Source of the DNA: Caldithrix sp.
GTDB lineage: Bacteria > KSB1 > UBA2214 > DYKH01
DNA: 28,104 nucleotides
Assembly: GCA_020722685.1 (NCBI GenBank)
Contig: DYKH01000069.1
Location: 1 to 28,104, forward strand
Direction of reading: 5' to 3'
The position numbers and the translations under genes were made by a program. The notes below the pieces were generated by a model, which saw nothing but the letters and a program-made list of their open reading frames with translations, searched no databases and was not told the origin of the DNA. Of the stretch, positions 15,197-26,502 are shown piece by piece. Within the stretch, counting starts at the first letter, position 1. Every line of letters begins with the position of its first letter.

Positions 15197-15979
15197 CTAC
15201 TGCTGTCTTTTATCCATTGCCAAATTCCATTTCACCCAGTCGGACTGCTCGTCTGCATCAGTCCGGCTAAATTGCCCTGAGGACGTGACCTTGCCGTTCT
15301 TGTCCACTTTCACTCTCTGCATGCTTTTGACGATCAACGCCCATTCTTCCATGGTGACTTCTCGAGGGCCAGGCACCTCATAGGGACCTGGAACCTTCAT
15401 TGGCTGAAGAGATTTAGGCACCACAGTTTTGGATTCGGGAGCGTTGGTGAGAACGACTTCCCCGTTATAAACCCTTACCTCCGCCGATGAATCTTGAGCG
15501 ACATTCAGGCGCAGCGTCGTTCCCGTGATCGCCGCCGCCGCCACCGGCGTGCCGATTGAGAATTTCATATTGTTCGACTTTTTGGCTACGTTTGCCCAAA
15601 GATCTCCGCTCTGGAGAACGATCTTGGATTCCCTCACTTGCTCCTTGGTCTCTTCGTACAGCTTGAGGATGTCGATCGTCGTCTTCGGCGCCATGCGAAT
15701 TCTGTCCAGCTTGGCAAGCTCCAACTCAGCGCGAGATTCGGCCATAGTCCGAACACGGTCGCCGCCTACCACGGGTGCGTTTTTGTAGACACTGGCCCAT
15801 TCGACTTCCTGCAATCTCTGTTTTTTGGCGGAGCCCTCCACAAAGGTAACCACGCCCTTTTGGCTGTCACCTTCTACGGAAACGGCGAATTCGGCAACCA
15901 GTATGAACATCAAAACCATGCCAAAGCCGTAAATAAGGCCCGCCGATCTCAAGGCACGAAAATACGTTCGTAACTTCAT
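15197..15979 (-). CDS. FecR-domain exported protein
   Basis: Predicted periplasmic or membrane-anchored protein with a FecR domain. The 260 residues begin with a basic N-terminus and one hydrophobic segment (about 14-34), a signal peptide or anchor. The FecR-like region follows (about 40-175), with GDRVRTMAESRAELEL, an LQSGDLWANV segment and FSIGTPVAAAAITGTTLRL, the typical order for this fold. A Pro-rich stretch (PGPYEVPGP) and a charged tail close it. ATG 15979 has GAGGAGTCAGGA upstream; the longer reading is less likely. Unlike FecR itself, there is no partner sigma factor or TonB receptor nearby, so anti-sigma activity is not supported. It is convergent with the patatin gene (37-nt gap) and sits just downstream of the unknown gene. 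Confidence 0.82.
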   Translation of the reverse strand: MKLRTYFRALRSAGLIYGFGMVLMFILVAEFAVSVEGDSQKGVVTFVEGSAKKQRLQEVEWASVYKNAPVVGGDRVRTMAESRAELELAKLDRIRMAPKTTIDILKLYEETKEQVRESKIVLQSGDLWANVAKKSNNMKFSIGTPVAAAAITGTTLRLNVAQDSSAEVRVYNGEVVLTNAPESKTVVPKSLQPMKVPGPYEVPGPREVTMEEWALIVKSMQRVKVDKNGKVTSSGQFSRTDADEQSDWVKWNLAMDKRQQ

Positions 15980-16016
15980 TCCTGACTCCTCGAGCAAAGG
16001 TGTCTATTCTTCACCC

Positions 16017-17162
16017 CTATGCATACTTACCGTTAGAAAAATACTTTGCAAAAACGATATCGCCCAGTCTGACCGCCTCCTTGCAGTAAGGATCCAGATG
16101 TCTTTTCTCCAATTCCCAATCGATTACCTGCTTTGCCTCGCGCCATTGGCTGAGACCGTCAACTTTGTACATAAAGCTATAGAAGGCACTTTCATCCTTC
16201 TGAAATAGCTTGCGCACGAAATTCCGTTGATCTCGGTCATCGATAAAGGAAAAAATGGAAGGATATGGTCCAGGCGGCTGACGCTCGATGTTATGGCGAT
16301 GAACTCGTAGAACCTCCTCATCTTCGGAGAATACGATCTTTGGAAAAACCACCCTTTGCTGCGTCGGGACTTCTCTTTCGATTGAAGTCACTGGCGCTGC
16401 TTTCAGCACAAAGACGAAAATATCTTCAATGTCTTCCTTCGACCACGTCGTCTTGCCCTGAGCGATCCTTCTACGCACAACGGAATGGGCAGCATCCAAT
16501 CCCCGGGCCGACAAAAACTCTTCTACAACGACATGGCTTAATCCCTGAGGCGACAACGTCTGGTCGATAGAAAATAGTTCCAGGATCAAATCAAACTCGT
16601 GGAGAAGCTGCTTCTCTTCAAAATCAGAGTAGATTTCCTTCTGCACTTGTTCGGCAACCAGATGCAAAGCTTCGCGGCTAAAGGAGCTTTTCTCGCTCTG
16701 CTCTATTTTCTCCACCAAAGCTTCCAGAAAGGGCATGCCGTGCCCAATCTTACGGAGAGAATGTGCCAGTATCCTCTTGTCATGATGGTCGTTGGTCTTA
16801 AAGAACAAGGCTTCTACGGTTTGGCGCGGACGAACTAAAAGATCGAAACGAAGCTTTAGCGCATTACTGATGCAGAGATCCACTTCGCTGCGAGAAAAAC
16901 GCACACTCCGCAACAACGCCAGCATCAGTTTTTCACCCGCGGATTTGACCTCCTCATCGTCAAAGTCCAAATTGGCGTTAAAATTCCAAGTGATGGGCTT
17001 TTCGGCTTTCAAATGCTTTTGCGCTAATGCGAGAATACTATCTTTGACAAATTGAGGTAAGGTTTCATGCAGTAAGCTGCGGCAGGTTATGAATTCTTTG
17101 CCATTCAAGCACCGCTCAACCAAAATTCCCGCCAACCTCTTCTTCCCATCATCGATACTCAT
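16017..17162 (-). CDS. Unrecognised, mostly helical cytoplasmic protein
   Basis: I do not recognise this family. The 381-residue protein has no signal peptide, membrane segment or cysteine-rich motif. It is rich in charged residues and probably mostly helical, with LRKIGHGMPFLEALVEKIEQ and LLHEFDLILELFSI as helical-looking stretches. The C-terminal third holds the aromatic-rich FSFIDDRDQRNFVRKLFQKD and DESAFYSFMYKVDGLSQWRE. ATG 17162 is chosen; a TTG at 17171 with AAGGG at better spacing is an equal alternative. It lies 125 nt after gyrA and 37 nt before the FecR-domain gene, all on one strand, so it could be the tail of the replication operon or start its own. Codon use looks like that of its neighbours. 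No function is proposed. Confidence 0.8.
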   Translation of the reverse strand: MSIDDGKKRLAGILVERCLNGKEFITCRSLLHETLPQFVKDSILALAQKHLKAEKPITWNFNANLDFDDEEVKSAGEKLMLALLRSVRFSRSEVDLCISNALKLRFDLLVRPRQTVEALFFKTNDHHDKRILAHSLRKIGHGMPFLEALVEKIEQSEKSSFSREALHLVAEQVQKEIYSDFEEKQLLHEFDLILELFSIDQTLSPQGLSHVVVEEFLSARGLDAAHSVVRRRIAQGKTTWSKEDIEDIFVFVLKAAPVTSIEREVPTQQRVVFPKIVFSEDEEVLRVHRHNIERQPPGPYPSIFSFIDDRDQRNFVRKLFQKDESAFYSFMYKVDGLSQWREAKQVIDWELEKRHLDPYCKEAVRLGDIVFAKYFSNGKYA

Positions 17163-17272
17163 TGCCTGCAAAATGATTACCCTTCAAGCTACTTTGATCT
17201 AATGGTGAAATGACAAGGATGCTTTTTCTGAGAGTCTAATGAATCACCACCCAACACCGCTTTTAATCAGTT

Positions 17273-17291
17273 GTAATATAGCTTATATTAC
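17273..17291. other. AT-rich palindrome over the gyrA stop codon
   Basis: GTAATATA-GCT-TATATTAC is a perfect 8-bp inverted repeat that overlaps the gyrA TAA. It lacks the GC stem and T-tract of a terminator. It could be a protein site for the downstream gene or chance in AT-rich DNA. Confidence 0.3.
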
Positions 17292-19717
17292 TTCTTTTCG
17301 CCGATAATTAGTTTGGGAAAATTTCTTAATTTTGCAACAGCGTCTCCTTGCGCAATATTCGCAATCGCCCCGCCTTGACTGGCCCTTCCCATTACCTTTA
17401 TATCCTTAGCCTTGACTCGCTTTTGTTTGCCCTTTCTGGTAATCAGCAAAATCTGATCGTGGTCCTGAATCTCCAAGATTCCTACGATGTTCCCGACCTT
17501 TGGCGACACCTTATAGTTCACAATACCCTTTCCACCTCGTCCGGTAGTCGAATACTCGGAAAGGAGGCTTCTTTTTCCATAACCGAGCGTGGTGATGGAG
17601 AGCAGGGTGGCATCGGGCCGCAAGATGGGGACCATGCCAATGACGACATCTTCCTTTTCCAGATTCATCCCTTTGATTCCGCTGGCAGCCAACCCCATGT
17701 CCCTAACCTCGTCCGAGGAAAACCGGATTGCTTTGCCATTCGCGGTGGCGAGAAGAACTTCGACTTGACCATTCGTTACGCCGACAGACACCAACTCATC
17801 ACCGCTTTTCAGGCCGATAGCCGCCACACCCTTGTCCTTTATTTTTGCGAATTCGGACAGGGCGACCTTCTTGACTAAACCCTGTTGTGTAGCGAGGAAA
17901 ACGCTTTGCTTCTCGTCGAATTTCGTAATCTCAATTTGGCCAATCACTCTTTCATCATTGGCCAGATTCAGCAGCTTTGCTAAGGTTGCTCCGTTTTCCG
18001 AATTGGAGGCGAGCGGAACGAAGCTGGTGCGCAAAGAGTAGCACCGGCCACTTTGACTGAAGAACAAAATGACGTGGCTATTGGCCGAAGCAAAGATGCT
18101 CTCTACAAAGTCGTTGCTGTCTCCCGTCTTGATTCGTTCATCCAGGGATTGGAATTCCTCCTGAGAATAGCGTCTTATTTTGCCTTTATGAGAGAGGGTG
18201 ATGACCATTTCTTCTTCGGCCAACAGGGCGTCAAAGGACCTTTTACCGGTGTCGGCGATAATTTGTGTCCTGCGGCTGTCACCGTACTTTTGCTTCACTG
18301 CCAAGAGTTCTTCCTTCACCAACTGCATGCGCAAGGATTTGCTCGCCAACAAAGACTTTAGCCTTTCGATCAGCTTGATGAGTTCCAGGTACTCTTGTTC
18401 AATTTTCTTTCGCTCCAGGCCCGTCAATCGTTGCAAGCGCATGTCCAGGATGGCCTGAGCCTGAATCTCGGATAGCTTGAATCGCTTTATTAGATTTGTG
18501 CGGGCGGTGTCCACATCGCGGGATTTTCTGATCAGCGCGACGATCTCGTCAATGTTGTCCAGAGCAATCTTTAGCCCCTCTAAAATATGCGCTCGTTTCT
18601 CCGCTTTGTCTAATTCAAACTTTGTTCTTCGCAGGATGATTTCATGGCGAAAGCTAAGAAACTCCGTCAGCATTTGCTTCAGGTTCAAAACCTTTGGCTG
18701 ACCGTCTACCAGTGCCAACAATATGACGCCAAAGGTCGTTTGCATTTGGGTATGCTTGTAGAGATCTCTGAGAATTGCCGGAGCATCAACCTCCCGTCGC
18801 AATTCAAAGACGATTCGCATCCCTTCCCGGTCGGATTCATCGCGGATTTCTGAGATGCCCTCCAACTTTTTCTCGCGCGCCAGGGCAGAAACTCGCTCCA
18901 GCAAGGAAACCTTGTTGACCTGATAGGGTATCTCCGTCACGACAATTCGCTGACGCCCGCCGCTCATGTCCTCCACATGCGCCTTGGCCCGTACCGTCAG
19001 TTTGCCGCGTCCGGTTTTGAAATACTCTTCGATACCTTCGCCGCCATAGATGACTGCTCCGGTCGGGAAATCCGGGCCTTTCATATAAGCCCGCAGGGCT
19101 TCCGGCTTCAGATCCGGTTTCTCGATGAGGGCCGTCAAGGCATCGACAACTTCACTCAGGTTATGCGGCGGTATGTTAGTGGCCATCCCTACGGCAATAC
19201 CGGCAGCGCCATTGACTAAAAGTGTGGGAAGAAGAGAGGGAAGTACCGATGGTTCCTGTAGAGTGTCATCAAAGTTGGGGACGAAATCGACCGTCTCTTT
19301 CTCAAGGTCGCGAACGACCTCTTCGGCGATAGGCGCTAATTTGGCTTCCGTATAGCGCATAGCCGCAGGCGAGTCGCCATCAATGGAGCCAAAGTTGCCT
19401 TGACCATCGACAAGGGGATAACGCAAGGAAAAGTCTTGCACCATGCGCACCATCGCGTCATAGACAGCGGCGTCGCCGTGTGGGTGATATTTACCCAACA
19501 CCTCACCGACGATGCGAGCGCTCTTTTTGTACGAACTTGTAGGGCGCAATCCCAAGTCGAGCATGCCATATAACACCCGGCGGTGCACCGGCTTGAGTCC
19601 GTCACGGACATCCGGAAGCGCGCGGGCGATAATTACCGACATTGAATAATCAATGTAGGAATTGCGCATTTCTTCTTCTATGAAAACAGGAATGACTTTT
19701 CCTTTCGACTCTGCCAT
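17288..19717 (-). CDS. gyrA: DNA gyrase subunit A
   Basis: Breakage-reunion subunit of the type II topoisomerase that introduces negative supercoils. From ATG 19717 the protein has 809 residues and numbers exactly like the E. coli enzyme at the active site: [10 protein letters not shown] with catalytic Tyr122. The C-terminal wrapping domain carries a GyrA-box-like TGRGGKG (725-731). This is slightly degenerate in its first two positions but supports gyrase rather than topoisomerase IV. The quinolone-region helix reads [13 protein letters not shown], with Ala83 in place of the common Ser and Asp87 kept. A GTG three codons upstream is a possible start. It is the last gene of dnaN-dciA-gyrB-gyrA, 41 nt after gyrB. 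Confidence 0.98.
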   Translation of the reverse strand: MAESKGKVIPVFIEEEMRNSYIDYSMSVIIARALPDVRDGLKPVHRRVLYGMLDLGLRPTSSYKKSARIVGEVLGKYHPHGDAAVYDAMVRMVQDFSLRYPLVDGQGNFGSIDGDSPAAMRYTEAKLAPIAEEVVRDLEKETVDFVPNFDDTLQEPSVLPSLLPTLLVNGAAGIAVGMATNIPPHNLSEVVDALTALIEKPDLKPEALRAYMKGPDFPTGAVIYGGEGIEEYFKTGRGKLTVRAKAHVEDMSGGRQRIVVTEIPYQVNKVSLLERVSALAREKKLEGISEIRDESDREGMRIVFELRREVDAPAILRDLYKHTQMQTTFGVILLALVDGQPKVLNLKQMLTEFLSFRHEIILRRTKFELDKAEKRAHILEGLKIALDNIDEIVALIRKSRDVDTARTNLIKRFKLSEIQAQAILDMRLQRLTGLERKKIEQEYLELIKLIERLKSLLASKSLRMQLVKEELLAVKQKYGDSRRTQIIADTGKRSFDALLAEEEMVITLSHKGKIRRYSQEEFQSLDERIKTGDSNDFVESIFASANSHVILFFSQSGRCYSLRTSFVPLASNSENGATLAKLLNLANDERVIGQIEITKFDEKQSVFLATQQGLVKKVALSEFAKIKDKGVAAIGLKSGDELVSVGVTNGQVEVLLATANGKAIRFSSDEVRDMGLAASGIKGMNLEKEDVVIGMVPILRPDATLLSITTLGYGKRSLLSEYSTTGRGGKGIVNYKVSPKVGNIVGILEIQDHDQILLITRKGKQKRVKAKDIKVMGRASQGGAIANIAQGDAVAKLRNFPKLIIGEKK

Positions 19718-19758
19718 ATTATCCACTCAAAACGAGACGTATTCAAACCCGCCTTGAT

Positions 19759-22016
<2,258 letters not shown>

Positions 22017-22047
22017 AGCAAAAGCTCACCGACCGAATAAAGTCACA

Positions 22048-23241
22048 TCACGCCACTTCAATCTCTTCGCGCATTTCCCCCTCTCCAGACTCTGGCTCAG
22101 TAGGTTCTGTGACTTCCGTACTCTCCTCATTAATCCTGATAGGCATAATCAGCATGACAACACTTTCGTTGGCCTTTTGTTCGGCGGGATAAATTATCGC
22201 CGCACTGGTGCTGTCTTTGATTTCGAATATCACTTCTTCGCCGTCCAGATGGCGGAGAATGTCCAATAAGTAGGCTGAATTGTAACCAATCTGCAGCCAG
22301 TCGGCGGAAAAAACGGCTGGGATGACTTCTTTTCCTTCTGCCCCATACTCGATGTCCTCTGATTTGATGGTCACTTCTGCCGGAGTCAAAATGAGTCGTA
22401 CTTGGTGGGTGAGAGAACTGGAAAAGACCGCAACTCTTCTCAAGGTCGAGATGAGCAATTCGCGGTTGATTTGCAGCCTCTTATCATTATCGATTGGAAT
22501 CACCCGCTCATAATTGGGATAACTCCCACTGATGAGTTTCGAATAGATCACAGTGTTGTCCAGCATGAACACGATATGGTCTTCACCGACTTGGATGTTC
22601 ACTTTCTTCATTTCGCCCAAATTTCTAACCAACAAATTGAGGGTCTTTGTCGGCACAATCAAGTTGCGCTGAAATTGCTCGTCAATCTTAAAATCCTTGG
22701 AAATCATTCGACAAAGTCGATGACCATCTGTAGCTACAAATCGCAATTCATTGGAAAAGATTTCCATATTAATTCCGGTGAGAGCCGGGCGTAGCTCATC
22801 ACTGGAAACCGCAAAAGCGGTCTTGTCCACCATTCTCGCTAAGGTTTCTGCTTCCAAGCTAAAGGTAAATTCCCCTTCTTCGATCATGATCTTGGGAAAG
22901 TCCTCCTTCAACTGAGTTGAAATTTTATATTCGCCTTTCTCTGTTCGAAGAATGACCTTATTAGCCGATTCGGTGCTAATGGTGAGAGGCACATCGGGAA
23001 GCTCTCTTACAATTTCCGATAAAAGTCTTGCCGGAATCGCTGCGGAACCGCTCTCGCTACTGCTCACCTTTACAGAAGTGGTTATGGATATTTCCAGATC
23101 AGTACCCGTGAGGCTCAAGCGATCTTCCTGCAAATCCAGCAAGATGCCGGACAGGATCGGAATGGTTGTCTTTTGTGGAACCACGCCAATGACCTTATGA
23201 AGCGCTTCATTAAAGTCTGCTTTGGAAATGGTAAAATTCAT
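22048..23241 (-). CDS. dnaN: DNA polymerase III beta subunit (sliding clamp)
   Basis: Ring-shaped processivity clamp for DNA polymerase III and many repair proteins. The 397 residues show the three repeated clamp domains, starting MNFTISKADFNEALHKVIGV. Family landmarks include ATDGHRLCRM, GSYPNYERVIP and the near-terminal VMLIMPIRI. Most clamps end about there; this one runs on for 27 more residues containing 11 Glu, a flexible acidic tail. The second of two adjacent ATGs (23241) has the better spacing from AGGAGG; the first is at 23244. It heads the dnaN-dciA-gyrB-gyrA operon. Unusually, it lies far from dnaA and on the opposite strand. Confidence 0.97.
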   Translation of the reverse strand: MNFTISKADFNEALHKVIGVVPQKTTIPILSGILLDLQEDRLSLTGTDLEISITTSVKVSSSESGSAAIPARLLSEIVRELPDVPLTISTESANKVILRTEKGEYKISTQLKEDFPKIMIEEGEFTFSLEAETLARMVDKTAFAVSSDELRPALTGINMEIFSNELRFVATDGHRLCRMISKDFKIDEQFQRNLIVPTKTLNLLVRNLGEMKKVNIQVGEDHIVFMLDNTVIYSKLISGSYPNYERVIPIDNDKRLQINRELLISTLRRVAVFSSSLTHQVRLILTPAEVTIKSEDIEYGAEGKEVIPAVFSADWLQIGYNSAYLLDILRHLDGEEVIFEIKDSTSAAIIYPAEQKANESVVMLIMPIRINEESTEVTEPTEPESGEGEMREEIEVA

Positions 23242-23696
23242 CATGGCCTCCTAATTAGAAAGATGGGAAAATTCTTAACATTCAAAGATAGCTAAATTAT
23301 TATATAAGTATCAAGTATTTTAATAAAAGTAATAATAAGGAGTGTGGATATGTTTGTAAGAAGCTTTTGAGTCTGTATCAGCACCATTCTACTCATTGAG
23401 AAGAAGGGAGTTGGCCGAACAAGGGTGAGATTCAATTATCCACAACGGCATGTAGAATGAGTGTGAATAGATCCAAAACAATGAACACTGTGGCAAATTT
23501 AACCATGCCGAATGATAATAAAAAGCTTTTTTTGAACAAATAATCACCAAATTATGCTCATAACACAGGGGTGTTTAATCTGTCGATTCATACTTTGCCT
23601 ATAGTGCTCTTGCTAAAAAACAGGAAAATTTTTAGATTACCGGCTGTAGCGTTTGGGAATGGGGGGTGCTGTCGGTGAGTGCAAAGGCTTTTCGCC
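23242..23696. other. AT-rich gap upstream of dnaN with a perfect DnaA box; possible second origin element
   Basis: This ~450-nt gap between divergent dnaN and the desulfidase gene has no gene. It contains a perfect DnaA box TTATCCACA (23436-23444), a one-mismatch box TGTGGATAT (23343-23351), and a strongly AT-rich run at about 23275-23340 that could serve as an unwinding element. Regions like this between dnaA and dnaN form part of bipartite origins in some bacteria. Here it may be the displaced half of the origin, or only a DnaA-regulated promoter for dnaN. Confidence 0.45.
23285..23314 (-). promoter_or_regulatory. Possible promoter of the dnaN-dciA-gyrB-gyrA operon
   Basis: On the minus strand TTGATA (23309-23314) and TATCTT (23285-23290) are 18 nt apart, about 45 nt upstream of the dnaN start. 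A DnaA-box-like TGTGGATAT lies just upstream at 23343-23351, so DnaA could influence it. A TATAAT within the spacer is an alternative -10 but has no good -35. Confidence 0.4.
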
Positions 23697-24632
23697 ATGA
23701 ATGAGTTTGTTAAGCCGATCATCGTCATCAGCAAATGTCTGGGTTTTGATACTTGCCGATACGATGGTCAGATGCTGCCTAATGACATTGTAAGTAGGCT
23801 GGCTCCGCTGGTTACCTTCATAACGGTCTGTCCAGAGTTGGAAGTGGGACTGGGAGTACCCAGGGCGCCAATTCATCTTGTGTTGGAACATAAAGGCATA
23901 AGACTCATTCAGCCAACTTCCGCGTTGGATATTACCGAAGAAATGAATCGATTCGCTCTTAGCTTTTTGGCTTCATTACCGGAGGTAGATGGATTCATTC
24001 TAAAAAGTTCGTCGCCTTCTTGCGGCCTAAAGAATATCAAAGTGTTTTCCAGTGCAGAAAAGACCGAGGTCGTTGCAAAGAGGGCCGGAATATTTGCCGC
24101 TGCCGTTATAGAAGCTTTCCCTGATGCAGCGCTCATTGAGGAAAGTGATCTGCAAAATTTCGACTCAAGAGATTACTTTTTAACCAAGCTTTACGCTTCG
24201 GCTGCTTTAAGAGATGTCAAAAGCTCCGGAGAAATTAAGCGTCTGATTGACTTTCACAGCAAGAACACTTTTCTAATATTGGCTTATAGCCCAAAACAAC
24301 TAAAGATTCTTGATCGGCTGGTTGCCAATAAAAGAGGAGAGAAATTTGATGCTGTGCTGAGGGACTATGTGGAGCATCTTTCAGCGGCTTTTGCCGCTCA
24401 AACCGTCCCTGACCGCAACGTCAATGTCATGCGGCATGCCTTTGCGCGTCTTGCGAACAAAATGTCTGCTCCGCAAAGGCTGGAGTTTTCAAGTATGCTT
24501 GAGCAGTATCAAAGGGGCCAGGCTACCCTCAGGCTGTGCAGAAAGCGTCTGCGAGATTGGGCAATTTGCTTTGAAGAGGTGTCTCTGTCCCAACAAACCT
24601 TCTTTGAACCGTTCCCAGAGGAATTGACATAA
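23697..24632 (+). CDS. DUF523-DUF1722 fusion, TudS/RudS-type thiouracil/thiouridine desulfidase
   Basis: Predicted iron-sulfur desulfidase. The DUF523 domain family (TudS) removes sulfur from 2-thiouracil, and the DUF523-DUF1722 fusion (RudS) is reported to act on 4-thiouridine in RNA. From ATG 23697 the 311 residues show ISKCLGFDTCRYDG (Cys14, Cys20), VCPELEVGLGVPR (Cys45) and KSSSPSCGLKN (Cys109), the expected cluster-binding cysteines. The DUF1722 domain follows (about 190-300), with LILAYSPKQLKILDRLVAN. A GTG six codons upstream (23679) is an alternative; the ATG gives the normal N-terminus and has AAAGG upstream. The gene is divergent from dnaN and has no partner in view. The domain assignment is firm; the substrate is inferred from family. 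Confidence 0.88.
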   Translation: MNEFVKPIIVISKCLGFDTCRYDGQMLPNDIVSRLAPLVTFITVCPELEVGLGVPRAPIHLVLEHKGIRLIQPTSALDITEEMNRFALSFLASLPEVDGFILKSSSPSCGLKNIKVFSSAEKTEVVAKRAGIFAAAVIEAFPDAALIEESDLQNFDSRDYFLTKLYASAALRDVKSSGEIKRLIDFHSKNTFLILAYSPKQLKILDRLVANKRGEKFDAVLRDYVEHLSAAFAAQTVPDRNVNVMRHAFARLANKMSAPQRLEFSSMLEQYQRGQATLRLCRKRLRDWAICFEEVSLSQQTFFEPFPEELT

Positions 24633-24832
24633 GAAGCGGTTTTGCAGAGAAGCACTCTCATGCCAGATGGTGTAAGTGAATTTCACTCTAGGTGAAAAAA
24701 AGGTGGATTTTTTTTTCCGCAACTTTTAACTTCTGTCGGTAACATTACGGTGAAAGCTGGGTGCTGCCGCAACAATACTGATTACATGGAAGAGCCAATG
24801 CGGTTGCGAAATCAGCTTTTGTTCACAAAGCG

Positions 24833-24864
24833 AAGCCTCGTACGTGAAGCGAAGTACGAGGCTT
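24833..24864. repeat. 11-bp perfect hairpin
   Basis: AAGCCTCGTAC and GTACGAGGCTT pair perfectly around a 10-nt loop (GTGAAGCGAA). The 3' side continues TGTCATTC without a clean T-tract, so a terminator is possible but weak. The sequence after it looks like common intergenic repeat material. Confidence 0.5.
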
Positions 24865-25273
24865 TGTCATTCAGAGCACACTGAGCTGAATTTCAGATAC
24901 GGCATTACTCGCGCGCCCATTGCCGGGACCGTCACCATGCGCAAATGCGACGTTTTCCTGCCAAATACCGCTCCACATTTTCAGCTACCTAAAAAAGAAA
25001 TGGCCAAAGTTCAGCAGCGGATGCGACAGAAGAGGCGATTATCACCGCGCCGTCTGGGGCCCGGTCCCGCTAGAGAGTCTGTGCCGCTGGAAGCGGAATT
25101 GCCGCGATGACGATACAAGTGAAGCGAGGTTGTTGCGGAACGATAATTGTCAATATCAAACCACAGGATCAGCCACCAAAGGATTGAGTCTTCCACACAA
25201 CGCTGGCTCTTGCTGCCCTTGGTACTCCCCAATCACCAAATGAAGCCGGGTGTACATAAGAAGGCGCATGGCT

Positions 25274-25413
25274 TATCGACCTAAAACGTGTGTAGCTCTG
25301 CTCAACACCTCGTTTGAACGAGTTGAATGGGTGGCAGGCAGACACTTGCGTTGCCAATTCGGTAACCGTCTCACGGGTCTCCACAGATATTGCCCACTTT
25401 GCTGAGATGTCCC
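25274..25413 (+). repeat. Dispersed ~140-bp repeat, copy B
   Basis: Starts TATCGACCTAAAACGTGTGT and carries the palindrome CTCGTT-TG-AACGAG followed by TTGAATGGGTGGCAGGCA, then ACCGTCTCAC and GAGATGTCCC distally. It matches 9019-9160 in the same order and orientation, with a diverged centre. No ORF or flanking target duplication is obvious. Confidence 0.6.
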
Positions 25414-25521
25414 GCCTGTGTTTAGTTAGGAGTGAATCATTGAGATGTGAGACAACGGGGCTGACCCGGGTGACTCTGTAAACCATTGAACAGAGGCTAT
25501 CCTGCCGCCATGCGGGCTTTT

Positions 25522-26195
25522 CTAAAAATAGACCGCCAAAGTCGGAACGCCGGCCGTGGCAGTGCCAAAGCCACTCGTGCTGCCCGTTTTCAGCTTTGTG
25601 GAGGAGGTGCCCCCGGTGATTTCGGAATCTTTGCCGGAGAGTTTGCTGAAGCCCAAGCGGCACTCGGCCGCCAGGCTCAACTCATTAGCGATAAAAAATT
25701 CCACACCCAACAGGCAAAGAGGTCAAATTGTGTTCCGGCCTGAAAGTGCACCCCGTTCATGTTCTCTCCCTGAGGATCATTCTTTATTACTCGTTGGGCG
25801 GAAGGGGGGCCGATATTCATTTCCCTGTCTTCGGTGGATGTCGTCGAAAGCCCCAAGCGCAAGAACGGACTCACCCGTCCGAAACCGCGATGAAATTTTA
25901 GCGCGCCGCTCACGCCAAAGGTGGAAGCAGAGATTTCGCCGTCCTGACCTGCAAAGCCGGATGGAGGATTTGCGGGGATATTCGGATTCGCGGTTATGAA
26001 CCGTAGGCTGGCGCGGACGGTGGTCGTTGATGACAGATAGTATTTGCCGCCATTGAAGCTGTTGGCGTTCAAATTATTCAGGCCGGCAAAGGAAAGCAGC
26101 AGCCCGTTCGACCCACTTTCGAATTCCGGCCTCACTTGGGAGAAGGCTAAGTCGCTGATTAGGCACAGCGCAATGGTCAAGAATTCCTTCTTCAT
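25522..26195 (-). pseudogene. Outer-membrane beta-barrel protein gene with a -1 frameshift
   Basis: Two minus-strand frames make up one barrel protein. The first part, from ATG 26195 (AGGAGG four bases upstream), has a signal peptide ending near AFSQ and barrel strands such as YYLSSTTTVRASLRFITA and GRVSPFLRLGLSTTS. It runs out of frame after AGTQFDLFA. The second part resumes with LGVEFFIANELSLAAECRLG and ends in VPTLAVYF, the aromatic terminus typical of outer-membrane barrels. Joining them needs one extra base at about 25710-25716. The full product would be about 224 residues, like small opacity/porin-type barrels. A true mutation, phase-variation slip or assembly error are all possible. 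There is no homopolymer at the junction, which argues mildly against simple slippage. Confidence 0.75.
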
Positions 26196-26502
26196 TATTC
26201 CTCCTGATGATTAATAGGTAATCTCAAGAAGGTATGGATTAGAGGGTACACAGGAATGATGGATACGCTTAACCACTTGCGGTTTTTTCAGAACCTTTAT
26301 GGCTGGCGTTGTGAACCTCCATTTCTCGCCCTTAGAACAAAGCACACCCGACAAAGCCGCCCACAATTTCGGAAGTACGGAATGGCAAACAAAGGTAGTT
26401 GACTTTTTAGCTTTTTGCTATTACATTTGCAGCCGCTGCGCAGGCAACAAATGGCTGCCTGAATCGGTGATCTTCTATTGCCACTACAGAGGAGCTGCTA
26501 AG
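26196..26502. other. Divergent intergenic region
   Basis: The 307 nt between the divergent barrel gene and the sugar kinase gene hold a probable kinase promoter (26399-26427) and no clear gene. The open frame running into the kinase from 26299 has no ribosome-binding site and no conserved features. Confidence 0.5.
26399..26427 (+). promoter_or_regulatory. Possible promoter of the sugar kinase gene
   Basis: TTGACT (26399-26404), a 17-nt spacer and TACATT (26422-26427) precede the ATG at 26503 by about 75 nt. The -35 is strong and the -10 moderate. Confidence 0.4.

Larger units (their letters stand above)
24633..25521. other. Long non-coding stretch with repeats
   Basis: These ~890 nt have no believable gene; the open frames are short, overlap repeats and lack family features. 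Contents: a T9 tract at 24708-24716 preceded by an A7 run that could end the desulfidase transcript; an 11-bp perfect hairpin at 24833-24864; and copy B of the dispersed repeat at 25274-25413. Stretches such as GTCATTCAGAGCACACTGAGCTGAA after the hairpin look like intergenic repeat DNA, but only one copy is in this window. Confidence 0.55.

Noticed and set aside
17273..17291. gyrA terminator
   Set aside because: The palindrome is entirely AT-rich and overlaps the stop codon, so it does not look like an intrinsic terminator.
24844..25243. Plus-strand ORFs after the desulfidase gene
   Set aside because: Overlapping frames in repeat-rich DNA with no start signals and no recognisable domains.
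25169..25663. 164-codon minus-strand ORF
   Set aside because: It spans the dispersed repeat and part of the barrel gene in another frame; a product of repeat DNA, not a gene.
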